This document shows positions 35,801 through 44,521 of a stretch of 64,000 nucleotides of DNA, piece after piece. How positions within the stretch are numbered: position 1 is the first letter of the stretch; each line of letters opens with the position of its first letter. Below the pieces are notes generated by a model. It saw nothing but the letters and a program-made list of their open reading frames with translations. It did not search any database and was not told where the DNA came from. Location: contig NZ_JH993797.1 of the NCBI RefSeq assembly GCF_000316115.1, positions 1,908,486 to 1,972,485 on the forward strand, written 5' to 3'. Position numbers and translations under genes: made by a program. The DNA is from Leptolyngbya sp. PCC 7375 (GTDB lineage: Bacteria > Cyanobacteriota > Cyanobacteriia > Phormidesmidales > Phormidesmidaceae).

Positions 35801-36652
35801 TGAAGAGCCTGATAAACTTACTGTGCCATCAGGGTTTACTGTGATATCTGTTGCCATACCCAAGTCCGCCGCACCAGTGAGCAAAGCAGGGATTGTTGCA
35901 ATTGCAAAATCAACACCTGGCTGCTCTCCTGTCTCAGGCAATGTTTCCAATTCCAAGCCTAGAAGCGACCCCGTTTGGCTCAAACGCACCCAATTTTCTC
36001 CAGGCACCGCCATCACCAAAATTTCTCCACTGGGAGCCGACAGCTGTCCTGTATTAATGACCTGCCCACCTAATAAAGTCAGGGACTGTCCAGCCGTAAC
36101 GGCGAGGTTACCTGTATTAACAACTGCACTAGCCACCTCATTGGCAAATACATAGCCAGTTGGCGTACCATTAAAGAGATTAAAATCATTGGTGCCTAGG
36201 GCGTCAAACACCTCAGAACCAAAGGCCAATCCAGTGGCGGTTGAAGCTGAAAATGAGCCGCCTACATTAAGCTGAGCATTCTCTCCAAAAAGAACACCCG
36301 CTGGATTGACTAAATAAAGATTGGCGTCTCCACCAACGGACAACAATCCGTCAATGATAGACGAATCACCACCGATAACTCGACCAATAATGTTTTCAAC
36401 AGCAGCTGGATTGCTAAACTGTGCAACTTCCCCGGTGATTAGACCAAACTGCTCAAAGCTATGGAACAGTATCGTATTATCGCCAGATAAATTGCCCCCA
36501 TCAATTTGATATTGATTACCCGTTTGCTGCACCGTAGTGGCTGGATCTGCCGGGGTAATGGACTGGGCCTGAGCAGTCGTCGTCAATGCGGCAGACCCTA
36601 CTAACGTGATTAAAAACGCAGCAGTATGATGGCGGTTGAATAGACGGACCAT
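32834..36652 (-). CDS. Filamentous-haemagglutinin-like secreted protein with C-terminal CHAT protease
   Basis: About 1272 residues from the ATG at 36652; the frame is open to 36691. A signal peptide (NRHHTAAFLITLVGSAALTTTAQAQ) is followed by the haemagglutination-activity/TPS domain (about 30-150 of the mature part: GGNLSGDNTILFHSFEQF, PAAVENIIGRV, NLYLVNPAGVLFGENA). A long beta-helix repeat region and a proline run encoded by GGCGGT repeats near 34210 precede the CHAT protease. That domain has His in HLATHGEF (about 1126 from the longer start) and Cys in LSACQTALG (about 1169) and ends YYWAAFSLVGSPW. TPS signals imply export by a TpsB-type porin, so the protease would be surface-exposed. It lies between the TPR protein and TIR-WD40 genes. 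Confidence 0.92.
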   Translation of the reverse strand: MVRLFNRHHTAAFLITLVGSAALTTTAQAQSITPADPATTVQQTGNQYQIDGGNLSGDNTILFHSFEQFGLITGEVAQFSNPAAVENIIGRVIGGDSSIIDGLLSVGGDANLYLVNPAGVLFGENAQLNVGGSFSASTATGLAFGSEVFDALGTNDFNLFNGTPTGYVFANEVASAVVNTGNLAVTAGQSLTLLGGQVINTGQLSAPSGEILVMAVPGENWVRLSQTGSLLGLELETLPETGEQPGVDFAIATIPALLTGAADLGMATDITVNPDGTVSLSGSSLQTPVEAGTALVSGQLEADNGGNVGILGQQIALVDASVDASGETGGGTVLIGGDQLGQGSVPNATTTFIDETSVVRADARDNGDGGKIVAWGTNLLRIAGQLFARGGNNGGDGGFIETSGLNLLDIRTTPDITAANGAGGLWLLDPANIRIVEGTGATNVSPTNPFDVGALTTDATLGVELIESALAEGGNIEVRTTGDTPGEGNIILEVPLDYDNADADSSLSLVAEGEIQILADITDSQATRPEIRIGPDEQPETFEVPDPNDLDLTLQANEQITVDGDISIGDGTLIIESFQGDINVTGNLITSSGDVDIQASEGSVTISTPIQTAQARLTESVEFLTSPLGGGDITIQADGAVNINNIVTSASSAGGDIFIESQTSIEVGEIDTSTLNAEEAEIAGSVDLIADSDIVFSSIDASSATAEGGEVNIESFDGFVRGIGVLLPSSTTILTEGGNINGNITISHNGGSTETPFIIGGGSAVNGTEGDITTGTLTLSDVVIEEPFDGGEDIGNIKILTEIAPSPPPPPPPPPEEPEEPDNVTDPLVDKDVRSNPLPVALRQSGTSTVEQRFSQLEDRLTSEFNDYLQLGLEPSTETVELVNAQRQLLTIQQQTGQRPALIYAVFGLDGETDEAGNVLTIPDPSAPLELFLITAEGDPVFISLDVTRQEILTMAQRLRRQVSIPTRAGRRDTSYLRSAQQLYQWLIAPIQTHLEAQNIDTISFVTDAGLRSLPLATLHDGENFIIQNYNIGLMPSLSLTDLTYQDISNVSALIAGTSTFVDQAALPGVPVELDAIASEWTSKVLEGSAFSINQLKGERQQSPYGIIHLATHGEFNVGDLSKSYLYLYNERLSLDQIRTLGLNQPPVELLTLSACQTALGNRSAELGFAGFAVLAGAKTSIASLWNVSDEASAALMIEFYRQLQDSQPIIKADALRQAQLAMIRGDIFVDGDQLKGLGEAQKLPVELVIEGQQDFSHPYYWAAFSLVGSPW

Positions 36653-36897
36653 AACAGGGTATGAGTAGAAAACCTCGCTAGGGATAGCCAAACAAGCCGT
36701 TGCTGATTTAGAGGATGAATCAATCTGTAAAACGTGCCCACAGCTCAGATTTAACAGATCGATTCATACTAAGACTCAATAACGACTCCAAAAAAAATTA
36801 AGTTTGGCCGTTCCTGCTGGGGATGAACCCAAGTTCCACTATAAACACCCGCAGCGCTCCTGCCATCACTTACTAAGATGATTAAAGATTTGTCTCT

Positions 36898-36941
36898 TTA
36901 CCAAGGGCTGCCCATCAGACTAAATGCAGCCCCAAATAGGT
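36898..36941 (-). pseudogene. Relict 3' end of a second CHAT gene
   Basis: Reading the minus strand, a stretch ending GCATTTAGTCTGATGGGCAG then CCTTGGTAA encodes AAFSLMGSPW-stop. This is nearly identical to the last codons of the neighbouring haemagglutinin-CHAT gene (AAFSLVGSPW-stop). A one-base change breaks the frame just upstream. It lies between the TPR gene and the CHAT gene, so a CHAT copy once stood here or the 3' end was duplicated. Confidence 0.65.
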
Positions 36942-36954
36942 TTGTTAACTAGCC

Positions 36955-38076
36955 TCAAGGGGTATGTGATTCTTCACGTTGTCTTGTTAAAAGAGTAGAG
37001 ATGACATTAATGCGACGGTCTAATCTGGCGATTTCTGTTGCTTCATTGAGCTGTTCATAGGCATCACGGGCCTGATATAACTGCTCTAGGGCATCGTCGA
37101 ATAATCCTAAGGTGGCATAAACATTAGCTAAATTAACGCGAGTCGTGGCTTCACTGAGACGATCAGCATTCGCCGCAGCCAGGGTTAATGCACGTTGATA
37201 AGACTCTATGGCCAGCTGATTGAGACCACTTTTGCTGTAGGTATCGCCCAGGGCGGTATATACCAAATCAGAGGCTTCAGGGCTATCCGCCAACGATTGC
37301 AAAATAGTCAGCGCATCTGCGTACATTTCTTCTAAAAAGAAAATACCTGCCCTGGCTAATGCTGCTTCTTCAAGGAGTTCTCTATTGTCAGATGTAGAGT
37401 CCGCAGGAGTAATGGGAGTGACATCAGTAAGTTGCGATCGCAATTCCTCATAATCCTCTTCAAATATCAGTTGAAACCCTGACTCGTAGTAGCCCTCGTC
37501 TAGATCAGACGACACTCCTTGATCCGTCACCACCTCAACAGAGTAATAGTGTCCGGGTTCTAGAGACACGTATTGAGGAAAATCCAGGCTCGGAGTGTTA
37601 TCCAGTGTGGTCTCCTGCCACAGGGCAAGCTCAGGCTGATCCCGCTCAAATGTCCAACGCCAAATTCTCACGGTATAGCGCCTGGTTCCCTCCACAGGAT
37701 TCCAACGGATCGTGTAAGGCTGAGTGGGACCTGGCTCTTGAATCCAGGCATTACGCGGCGAGATCACATAGGGAACAGAAGCATCATTACCGCCAAGGAT
37801 ACGGCCAGTGCGTTTGCCCCCGGCCCGAGTGTTGGAAGCACGGCCCCGTCGCCGGGCACAGGCCTGCCAAAAAAAACAGGCATCCGCTGTAGGTGGGTTG
37901 AGAGCCGGTTCAACCACCCCTAAACCTAAAACAATTGTTAGGGCAAGCAGTGGATAACGGTATGAATTGACATTATGGTTCAGACGTTGATATCGAACGG
38001 CGAAAAAGCTAGACGATGTCTGGCCGATTATTTTGGGCTGCCTGATGTCTAAGCTTCGCAATATGTCTTTAAACAT
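36955..38076 (-). CDS. TPR-repeat protein of a CHAT/CHASE2 locus
   Basis: 373 residues. An N-terminal signal or membrane segment (YPLLALTIVLGLGVVEPAL) is followed by a Cys/Arg-rich stretch (FWQACARRRGRASNTRAGGKRTGRILGG). A fibronectin-like beta domain comes next (YTIRWNPVEGTRRYTVRIW, LEPGHYYSVEVV), and then several tetratricopeptide repeats (about 245-365: SDLVYTALGDTYSKSGLNQLA, ATTRVNLANVYATLGLFDDA). It is 5 bp downstream of the 5xTIR-CHASE2 gene and must be co-transcribed. Proteins of this form sit beside CHASE2 and CHAT genes in cyanobacteria; the periplasmic TPR could bind the CHAT protein. Function is not established. Confidence 0.78.
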   Translation of the reverse strand: MFKDILRSLDIRQPKIIGQTSSSFFAVRYQRLNHNVNSYRYPLLALTIVLGLGVVEPALNPPTADACFFWQACARRRGRASNTRAGGKRTGRILGGNDASVPYVISPRNAWIQEPGPTQPYTIRWNPVEGTRRYTVRIWRWTFERDQPELALWQETTLDNTPSLDFPQYVSLEPGHYYSVEVVTDQGVSSDLDEGYYESGFQLIFEEDYEELRSQLTDVTPITPADSTSDNRELLEEAALARAGIFFLEEMYADALTILQSLADSPEASDLVYTALGDTYSKSGLNQLAIESYQRALTLAAANADRLSEATTRVNLANVYATLGLFDDALEQLYQARDAYEQLNEATEIARLDRRINVISTLLTRQREESHTP

Positions 38077-38081
38077 AGTAA

Positions 38082-41000
38082 TTACCCTTTACGTAAGCGA
38101 TAGGTCATGTAGCCCACTACGCTGCCGGTAAGCCCCCAGCCAACTAGTGCTGGTACCCAAGGTACCCAGATCACGAGACCTGCCATGAAACCATAGCAAG
38201 CTAACGTCAACACCCCGACTGATCCAACAGCCGCTATCAGCACTGGTACGGGTCTGACAAATCGCCAAAAGACCACTCCGCCAATACCCGACCACAGCAG
38301 AATCCAGCCCGCTTCTCCCCAAAATGGCCACCAGCGCATCAGGGGACGGTCCTCTAAAACGGCATTGATCAGCTGAGAGATCATCTGGCCGTGCAGGTAA
38401 ACTCCGGGAACTGAATCGCCATAGGGAGTATTGAAATCGTCGGAGTTGCGATCGCTAAAATCCGTGTAGCCAATCAGTACGATCCGATCGCGAATCAGTC
38501 TGGGATCTACCTCATTTTTAATCACTGCTTCAAGCGAAACCTGCTGAGCAAAATCTTTAAGTCGAGCCCCCACTTTCTCTTGAGTATTTGGATCCTTATA
38601 AGCCCTGAAGTTAAGCAGAGTTTGGGCTTCTCCCAAATTACTCCACTCTCGTCCCCCTAGGTTTGTCCAAGTTGCCTGCCCAGTTCCAGTATGATACGCA
38701 GTGCCATCTCCATAGAGAATGGGCATAACCATATCTCCTAGGACAACCGACTCAATATATTCACCAGCTTCATCACTATCAAAAATAATCTCAGAGGGAA
38801 TTCCCTCAGCTTCTAAGTAGGTTATAGCTAATAACCAACTAAAAGATGCTCTAGAGATACAACCATTATCGTCAGCTAGAAGAGGCTCAGCTAGAGAATG
38901 ACGCCGGATAAGTTTGCCACCATCTAGCGGCAGATTGGCAAACCCAACCCGTGCCTCAGGCATCTCGTTACCAATATCACTCACTTGAGCGCTGGCTGTC
39001 TGACAAATACCAAACAGATTGTCGACCCAAGCCAGATCATTGGCGAGATCTCCCCGCGCTGGAAAATCACGGAAAAAGTCCAGACCAATCAAACGAGCCT
39101 CATGGCTATTGAGCACCCGAATTGCTTCTGAAAGCGCATTCTCAGGAATTGTGCCGATACCAGGTTCATACTGCCCGTCAATCATTTGTTCCCGTAGCCA
39201 CTCGCCGCTGGGGGCATCCACCTTAACAATTAGCAGCCGTTCATCCTGTTCAGTTTCATTGGGTCGCCACCGCAGAAACTGGTCGTAGGCGCGAGTTTCT
39301 AGAGGTTGAAGCCCGCCAAATAGTCTAATGACAGACACAGCCAAGGCACTGACCACCGTCGTCAACGCCACGGAGCGGGCCTTAATTTTCTTAAATGGCA
39401 AGGCCTGGCTCGCTTCAATATAGGCCTTTTGCAGTGCCGTAACCGGCGGTGTTTTATCGGTTGCTTGCTGTAGCCAGCTTACAGAATCGGCCAAATCATT
39501 GCCTCGCAGCAAGAAGCTGTCATCCCGTTGTGCCGCATCCCATTCTGCTGCTTTAACCAGGAGTCGAGTGTGCGATCGCACATGAAAAGGCTCACTTTCC
39601 AACGTTCGAAACAACTCACCAAAATTCACTAAGAAATCTCCACCATGCCGTCGAAAATCACTCCAAGGTATCGACTCCAGACCATCTGGCACAGTGGACT
39701 TGACCACATCTCGATAGATAACTGGCAAAATCCGCTTTTGTTGTGACTGTGCATAGCTCAACTGAGTTAAACAAGCCTCACAGCGCACCGAACTTGGCGA
39801 CAACACAAACAAAACATTTTCAGCATTGTCCATCAGCTGCTGAGTATCGTCCCAGTGCTCCATCTCCCCTGCCGCCCCTTCTGGAGAGAGCCAAGAGCTT
39901 TTACCTTGAATTAACAGGGTTTCATTTAGCCGCTGGGAAAAATCAACATCATCAATGTGGTGAATAAAAAATACCCCCAGGGTTTGATCAGGGGATTGCA
40001 TTTGGCTAGCTTCTAAAAATGCCAACTGTAGCGGCAGCACTCCACCAACCACTCGATCTTTAGCCGTTTGCACCCAGGCCAGGAAAGTATCTTGCATCCG
40101 GTGCTGCAACAACAAACTAGGATTTTGCTTCTGGCGTTCCCACTTAAGCGCTCGTACTAAAAGTCGCTTGTGTTGGTTAAAATATCGAGCATCCTGACGA
40201 ATCGTGCGTAACAGCTCTGCCACATCCTGCTCTAAATCAACCGCCGTCTGGTTGTCCGTTAAGTTAACAAACTGAATCTTACGAATTTTATCGGGCAACA
40301 GACTGACATTAATCTCTTCCACCAAGATTGGAATCACACGCTTATTGAGATCCAATGCCTGGTCAATCTCCATCTGACAATATTCCGACGCCAGGGATGC
40401 CTGGGATATCAGGTAGACAATATTATCAGCTTCTTCAATTCCACGCTGGATAGCAGCCTCAAAATCTTCCCCCATGTGGATATCCACTGTGTCGGTCCAG
40501 ATAGTGACGCCTGCCTGGATCAAGTTATAACGTATCAGCTCCTTGGAGGTTAAATCTTCTTGGGCATAGGACAAAAATACTTGGGTCATGCCGCCATCGG
40601 CGGCTTTAATACTCTCGGTAATAAACGTTGCCTGGGATAAACTGGGCCTACAGGGAGGCTGCTCAGCCGAAAACTCCGTTAGCAACCAGTTTTGAGCCCT
40701 TAAACGATCTTCTCCCATCAATAGATAAGAGACCTGATTTTGATGCCGTTCCCAGGCGAGAGCACTCATCAAAAGCTCAGTGTGCTGATGTACATAGTCT
40801 TCATGGCGGTGGCACAGTCCCACAAGGCCATCAATTGCAGCGGTGAGGTCATCTATACCGTCACGGGCATAGATCCAGTTAATCTTTCCAATTTGAGGAT
40901 GCATGTTGGGAAAGCTGGAATGCTTGCCTGCAGCTTTATACGCCTGCCACTGCTCTTCACTGCCCGTAGGGTTACGGTCTTTCCAGGTAGCATAGCTAAT

Positions 41001-42596
41001 CTCTTCCACCTGCAAAATAGGAATAATCCGCTTGTTATATTTCAATGCCAGAGAAATTTCTTTGGCACAGTAAGGAGAGTGAACGGAGTGGGGGGAAATG
41101 ATAAAGATAAAATTGTGGCTTTTTTCAATGCCGTCGTTGATTTGCTCCTGAAAGTCTACACCTAGGGGAATATCATTTTGGTCAAACCAGACTTGGAACC
41201 CCTGATCCTTCAGCCGCTGCCACAAGTCCGTAGCAAAGGACTTACTATCCACTCGACCATAGGAAATAAAGGCATCGTAGAATTGATTAATGCCTTGACT
41301 CGCCTGGATATAAGCGGTGTGCAAATCGGTGGGAGAGCTGCCAGGGGGACCAGGCTCCGACAGCCAGGCTTGGGCCATGGCAAAATCCCCAGACCTGAGC
41401 AAGAACTTGCGATCGCGCTTTTGTCGCTCCCAAGCCAGGGCCTTAACCAATAGCCGTTTATGTTGTTCCACATAGTCTGCCGCCGTTCGCAGGGTACGGA
41501 TGAGTTCATCCACTGCCCGGTCAAAGTGAATATCGGACGCTAGCGACGAGAAATCAATAAACTGCAGCATCCGCAGATCAGTAGGCAGTGTTGCCACATC
41601 CATGGATTGCACCAGCAGCGGGATAATCCGCTTGTGGTAGCGACGGCCATAGGCCAACTCCTGTTGACAATACTTTGAGGTCAAAGAATTGGGAGAAAGC
41701 AACAGAACAATATTGTCAGCCTTCTCAATGCCTCGATTAATCGCGACTTGAAAGTCTTCAGCTGTTGGAATATCAACGGTATTAATCCAGACTGCAAACC
41801 CCTCACGCATCAAGCGCTTACGCACCTTCTCCTGAATCTCCATATCTTCTTCGCTATAAGATATGAAAATCTGGGTCATCTGATCGTTCGCTAACTTCAG
41901 ACTCTCCGTAATAAACTCACAGTGCAAATCGGTGGGAGTGCACGGGGGTTGCTCATCTTTAAAGCGAGTATCTAACCATGTTCGTGCCTCAGCTAATGCC
42001 GTTTCATCAGTTAGCAAGTAGCGAGACTGCCGCTGTTGGCGCTGCCAATCAAGGGCACGAACCAACAGCTGAGTATGTTGATGGACATAGGGTTGTTGAC
42101 GGGTCAAGATGGCTTGCAAACCAGCCATGCCGGTCTCAAAGTCATCAATGCCCTCACGAAAGTACACCCAGTTAATTTTGCTAATTTCAGGATGCATATT
42201 TGGAAAACTACTGTGCACCCCCTTTTCTTGAATGGCCTGCCAACCGCTGATATTGGCATCAGGGTTGCGCTGTTGCCAGGTTTCATAGCTAATTTCCTCC
42301 ACATGTAGCAGCGGAATAATTCGCTTATTGCATGCTAAAGCCAGCTCAATTTCTTTGGCACAGTAAGGAGAATTAACGGAGTGAGGAGAAATAATAAAGA
42401 GAAAATTATCCGCCTTCTCAATACCGTCATTGATCTGATTTTGATAGTCCACACCTAAGGGAATGTCATCAAAGTCAAACCAAACCTCTAACCCTGCCTC
42501 CACCAGGCGATCATTGATTTGCCTTGCAAATAACCGACTGTCTGCCCTGCCATAGGAAATAAAGACGTCTTGCAGAGAAGAAGATAGTAGCGTCAT
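38082..42596 (-). CDS. Five-TIR, CHASE2-domain membrane protein
   Basis: 1504 residues. Five TIR domains start at about 9, 241, 440, 671 and 872, each with the same helical spacer. They alternate in type as A-B-A-B-C: A = FISYGR.DS with DDIPLGVDYQ; B = ISYSEED with VDI....F; C is divergent. The first four keep the putative catalytic Glu (E82, E313, E513, E743). In the fifth the position is Gln (ACLTQLSYAQ, Q945) and the ISY start is FFIHH, so it is probably inactive. A transmembrane helix (about 1075-1092) leads to an extracytoplasmic CHASE2 sensor (about 1095-1400), then three C-terminal helices. It would link an outside signal to TIR activity in the cytoplasm. Confidence 0.93.
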   Translation of the reverse strand: MTLLSSSLQDVFISYGRADSRLFARQINDRLVEAGLEVWFDFDDIPLGVDYQNQINDGIEKADNFLFIISPHSVNSPYCAKEIELALACNKRIIPLLHVEEISYETWQQRNPDANISGWQAIQEKGVHSSFPNMHPEISKINWVYFREGIDDFETGMAGLQAILTRQQPYVHQHTQLLVRALDWQRQQRQSRYLLTDETALAEARTWLDTRFKDEQPPCTPTDLHCEFITESLKLANDQMTQIFISYSEEDMEIQEKVRKRLMREGFAVWINTVDIPTAEDFQVAINRGIEKADNIVLLLSPNSLTSKYCQQELAYGRRYHKRIIPLLVQSMDVATLPTDLRMLQFIDFSSLASDIHFDRAVDELIRTLRTAADYVEQHKRLLVKALAWERQKRDRKFLLRSGDFAMAQAWLSEPGPPGSSPTDLHTAYIQASQGINQFYDAFISYGRVDSKSFATDLWQRLKDQGFQVWFDQNDIPLGVDFQEQINDGIEKSHNFIFIISPHSVHSPYCAKEISLALKYNKRIIPILQVEEISYATWKDRNPTGSEEQWQAYKAAGKHSSFPNMHPQIGKINWIYARDGIDDLTAAIDGLVGLCHRHEDYVHQHTELLMSALAWERHQNQVSYLLMGEDRLRAQNWLLTEFSAEQPPCRPSLSQATFITESIKAADGGMTQVFLSYAQEDLTSKELIRYNLIQAGVTIWTDTVDIHMGEDFEAAIQRGIEEADNIVYLISQASLASEYCQMEIDQALDLNKRVIPILVEEINVSLLPDKIRKIQFVNLTDNQTAVDLEQDVAELLRTIRQDARYFNQHKRLLVRALKWERQKQNPSLLLQHRMQDTFLAWVQTAKDRVVGGVLPLQLAFLEASQMQSPDQTLGVFFIHHIDDVDFSQRLNETLLIQGKSSWLSPEGAAGEMEHWDDTQQLMDNAENVLFVLSPSSVRCEACLTQLSYAQSQQKRILPVIYRDVVKSTVPDGLESIPWSDFRRHGGDFLVNFGELFRTLESEPFHVRSHTRLLVKAAEWDAAQRDDSFLLRGNDLADSVSWLQQATDKTPPVTALQKAYIEASQALPFKKIKARSVALTTVVSALAVSVIRLFGGLQPLETRAYDQFLRWRPNETEQDERLLIVKVDAPSGEWLREQMIDGQYEPGIGTIPENALSEAIRVLNSHEARLIGLDFFRDFPARGDLANDLAWVDNLFGICQTASAQVSDIGNEMPEARVGFANLPLDGGKLIRRHSLAEPLLADDNGCISRASFSWLLAITYLEAEGIPSEIIFDSDEAGEYIESVVLGDMVMPILYGDGTAYHTGTGQATWTNLGGREWSNLGEAQTLLNFRAYKDPNTQEKVGARLKDFAQQVSLEAVIKNEVDPRLIRDRIVLIGYTDFSDRNSDDFNTPYGDSVPGVYLHGQMISQLINAVLEDRPLMRWWPFWGEAGWILLWSGIGGVVFWRFVRPVPVLIAAVGSVGVLTLACYGFMAGLVIWVPWVPALVGWGLTGSVVGYMTYRLRKG

Positions 42597-42725
42597 GAGA
42601 TTTCCAGTATCAGCTTTACATCTCCCCTATGGCTAAGACACTATACCAAGCCCCAGGGTAATGCATCATTAATCAGTTTAGGCCCAGACTGCAATCCAGA
42701 CATAGACTGCTAGCCTAAAAACAGC

Positions 42726-43919
42726 TTAGAAGCCATAGTTCCAGCGGGCACGATACCCTCGTGCATCAAGATGAGTAAACACCGAGGCACTCGCTAACCC
42801 TCCACGGTCTCGCCACCAGGGTTCTAGCTTTCGGTTGACCTCTGGCGGAGAGATCCCCTGCACCACAAAGTCCACGGCATCGCCTGACAGATGGCGCGAA
42901 CGGCTTGCTCCACCAGCTTTACGATTTGAAGCCGGATCTCGATACCAAGAGTTCACGGTAATGGGACGTCCTCCCAAATAGTCCCGCACTTCTTCCATGG
43001 CCTCAGCAATTTTGAGAATGCCGTTGACCACATCCTCGTCCACAGGGATACGATTACCATTTTTAGTGGCTTCGGCCCAACTAAAGTGACCATTGGTCAA
43101 AATGGGATCACCAAGATAAACCTTGCCTAGCTTGGGGACAGTGATCGATCGCCCGCGATCTCTTTCGGCAATTTTTGTTTCAGGTTCAACAGGTGGATCT
43201 TGCGGTTTGTTATTGGGCTCTGTGCCTTCTAACTGAATATGCTGGGCAAATACGAACCAATCAACGCGATCATTCTGCCCCATAAGTACCCCATCCGGGA
43301 TTCGGACTTTAACGTGATTTCCTTGATCAGGCTCATCCCTCAGCAACTGCAAGCGGGTACCCGCACTCACCAAGATCTTGTCATTGTCAGACAACTTAAA
43401 TCCTTGCTCTGGACTCACCTTAAATAGGGTGTCAGCCAGCACCAGCATCTCAGTTGATCCTTGAGGATCTCCCATATCCAGCAGTTGCTGCGATTGCATA
43501 TAGCGCATAATGGCTGCAGCACCGACACGTGATGTTTTTTTATCAAGGATATTGGTGCCTCCCCATACCCAGGTAGATTCTTTGCCTGCACCACCACGGA
43601 ATCCGTTCCAGAGGTCAAATCCCCACAGAAGTGCACCCAGGGTACGGGTCTTGGCCTGATGAAATTTCTTAGAGATCAGGGCATCAATCATCTGGCGTTC
43701 AAACTGCGCTGGCTCGCGAAAGTTCCATTCGCTGTAGTGCAAGATCCCCACAAACCACCAGGGCACACCCGTAGCTTTTTCAACGACTTCATAGTGCGAT
43801 CGCAACTGCACCATACGGCCAACAATCCCCCTAACCGTAGGCTCCACATCCGACTGAAGCGCACAACGCTCAAACGCTGACCTATACTCTGCCTCAAGTT
43901 TTTTCAGAGTCAAATCCAT
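42726..43919 (-). CDS. Bifunctional peptidoglycan hydrolase: lysozyme-like domain plus M15 DD-peptidase
   Basis: 397 residues. The N-terminal half (about 35-155) matches the COG5526 lysozyme-like pattern: YEVVEKATGVPWWFVGILHYSEWNF with a presumed catalytic Glu64, WGFDLWNGF and TWVWGGTNI.DKK..RVGAAAIM. A middle SH3-like segment (ILVSAGTRLQLL..., HVKVRIPDG) follows. The C-terminal part is an M15 peptidase: SRHLSGDAVDF (SxHxxGxAxD) and FTHLDARG (HxD). There is no signal peptide, unusual for wall enzymes, so release may need a holin-like partner or lysis. First gene on the minus strand of the TIR/CHAT island, 129 bp before the 5xTIR gene. Confidence 0.82.
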   Translation of the reverse strand: MDLTLKKLEAEYRSAFERCALQSDVEPTVRGIVGRMVQLRSHYEVVEKATGVPWWFVGILHYSEWNFREPAQFERQMIDALISKKFHQAKTRTLGALLWGFDLWNGFRGGAGKESTWVWGGTNILDKKTSRVGAAAIMRYMQSQQLLDMGDPQGSTEMLVLADTLFKVSPEQGFKLSDNDKILVSAGTRLQLLRDEPDQGNHVKVRIPDGVLMGQNDRVDWFVFAQHIQLEGTEPNNKPQDPPVEPETKIAERDRGRSITVPKLGKVYLGDPILTNGHFSWAEATKNGNRIPVDEDVVNGILKIAEAMEEVRDYLGGRPITVNSWYRDPASNRKAGGASRSRHLSGDAVDFVVQGISPPEVNRKLEPWWRDRGGLASASVFTHLDARGYRARWNYGF

Positions 43920-44521
43920 AGAGCTAGTAGATGAAACAACAGAGATAGACAGCCAATCGTAAGAGAAGTCAATGCGAGCCTGCGGAATATACTGACAGCA
44001 AAAAGCAAGTCAAGATCAGCAATTTCCCTTTCAAGAGCTCATTCTAAGGTTCGTTTAATCCCTTACAGGCAAATAACTTAAACACTATTCTGCACACATC
44101 CAACCAAGACACTTAAACAGGTAACATTTATAAAGATTTTATATCATCTCAAATAATCACTAAATAAACGAATTTATACTTTAGCGATGGTGCTCTGGGA
44201 AAATAAACGAGATAAATTGTTCGTAAGTTAATTTTTATAAATTAGGAAGCTAGCTTATAAAGCTAAACCGTGTACCCTTTGAGTTGCGTTCTGTCCTAGA
44301 CAATCCAATAGCAGTTGGTCTACACCACGCTAGTTTCACGATTGTCAAAATTTTGAGGCTTTTCAGATATTTGATCTTAGGAGTGGCATTCCCCCTCCGA
44401 CAGTGCGAAATATCTCCTGACCCGATTCCACATAATTCAAGAGCCTCTAGAGAGCGCTGTTTGAATTAATAATTTTGCCTTCAAAACCGCATCTATCTCA
44501 AATCGCATCCAATCAAATAAA
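43920..44521. promoter_or_regulatory. Divergent promoter region of the hydrolase/TIR and SLATT genes
   Basis: 600 A+T-rich bases between divergent genes. No protein gene is credible; a 61-codon frame at 44284 is not convincing. No strong palindrome or known motif was recognised. It should carry the promoters for both arms of the island. Confidence 0.4.

Noticed and set aside
44284..44469. 61-codon frame upstream of the SLATT gene
   Set aside because: No ribosome site, no family motif and A+T-rich intergenic composition.
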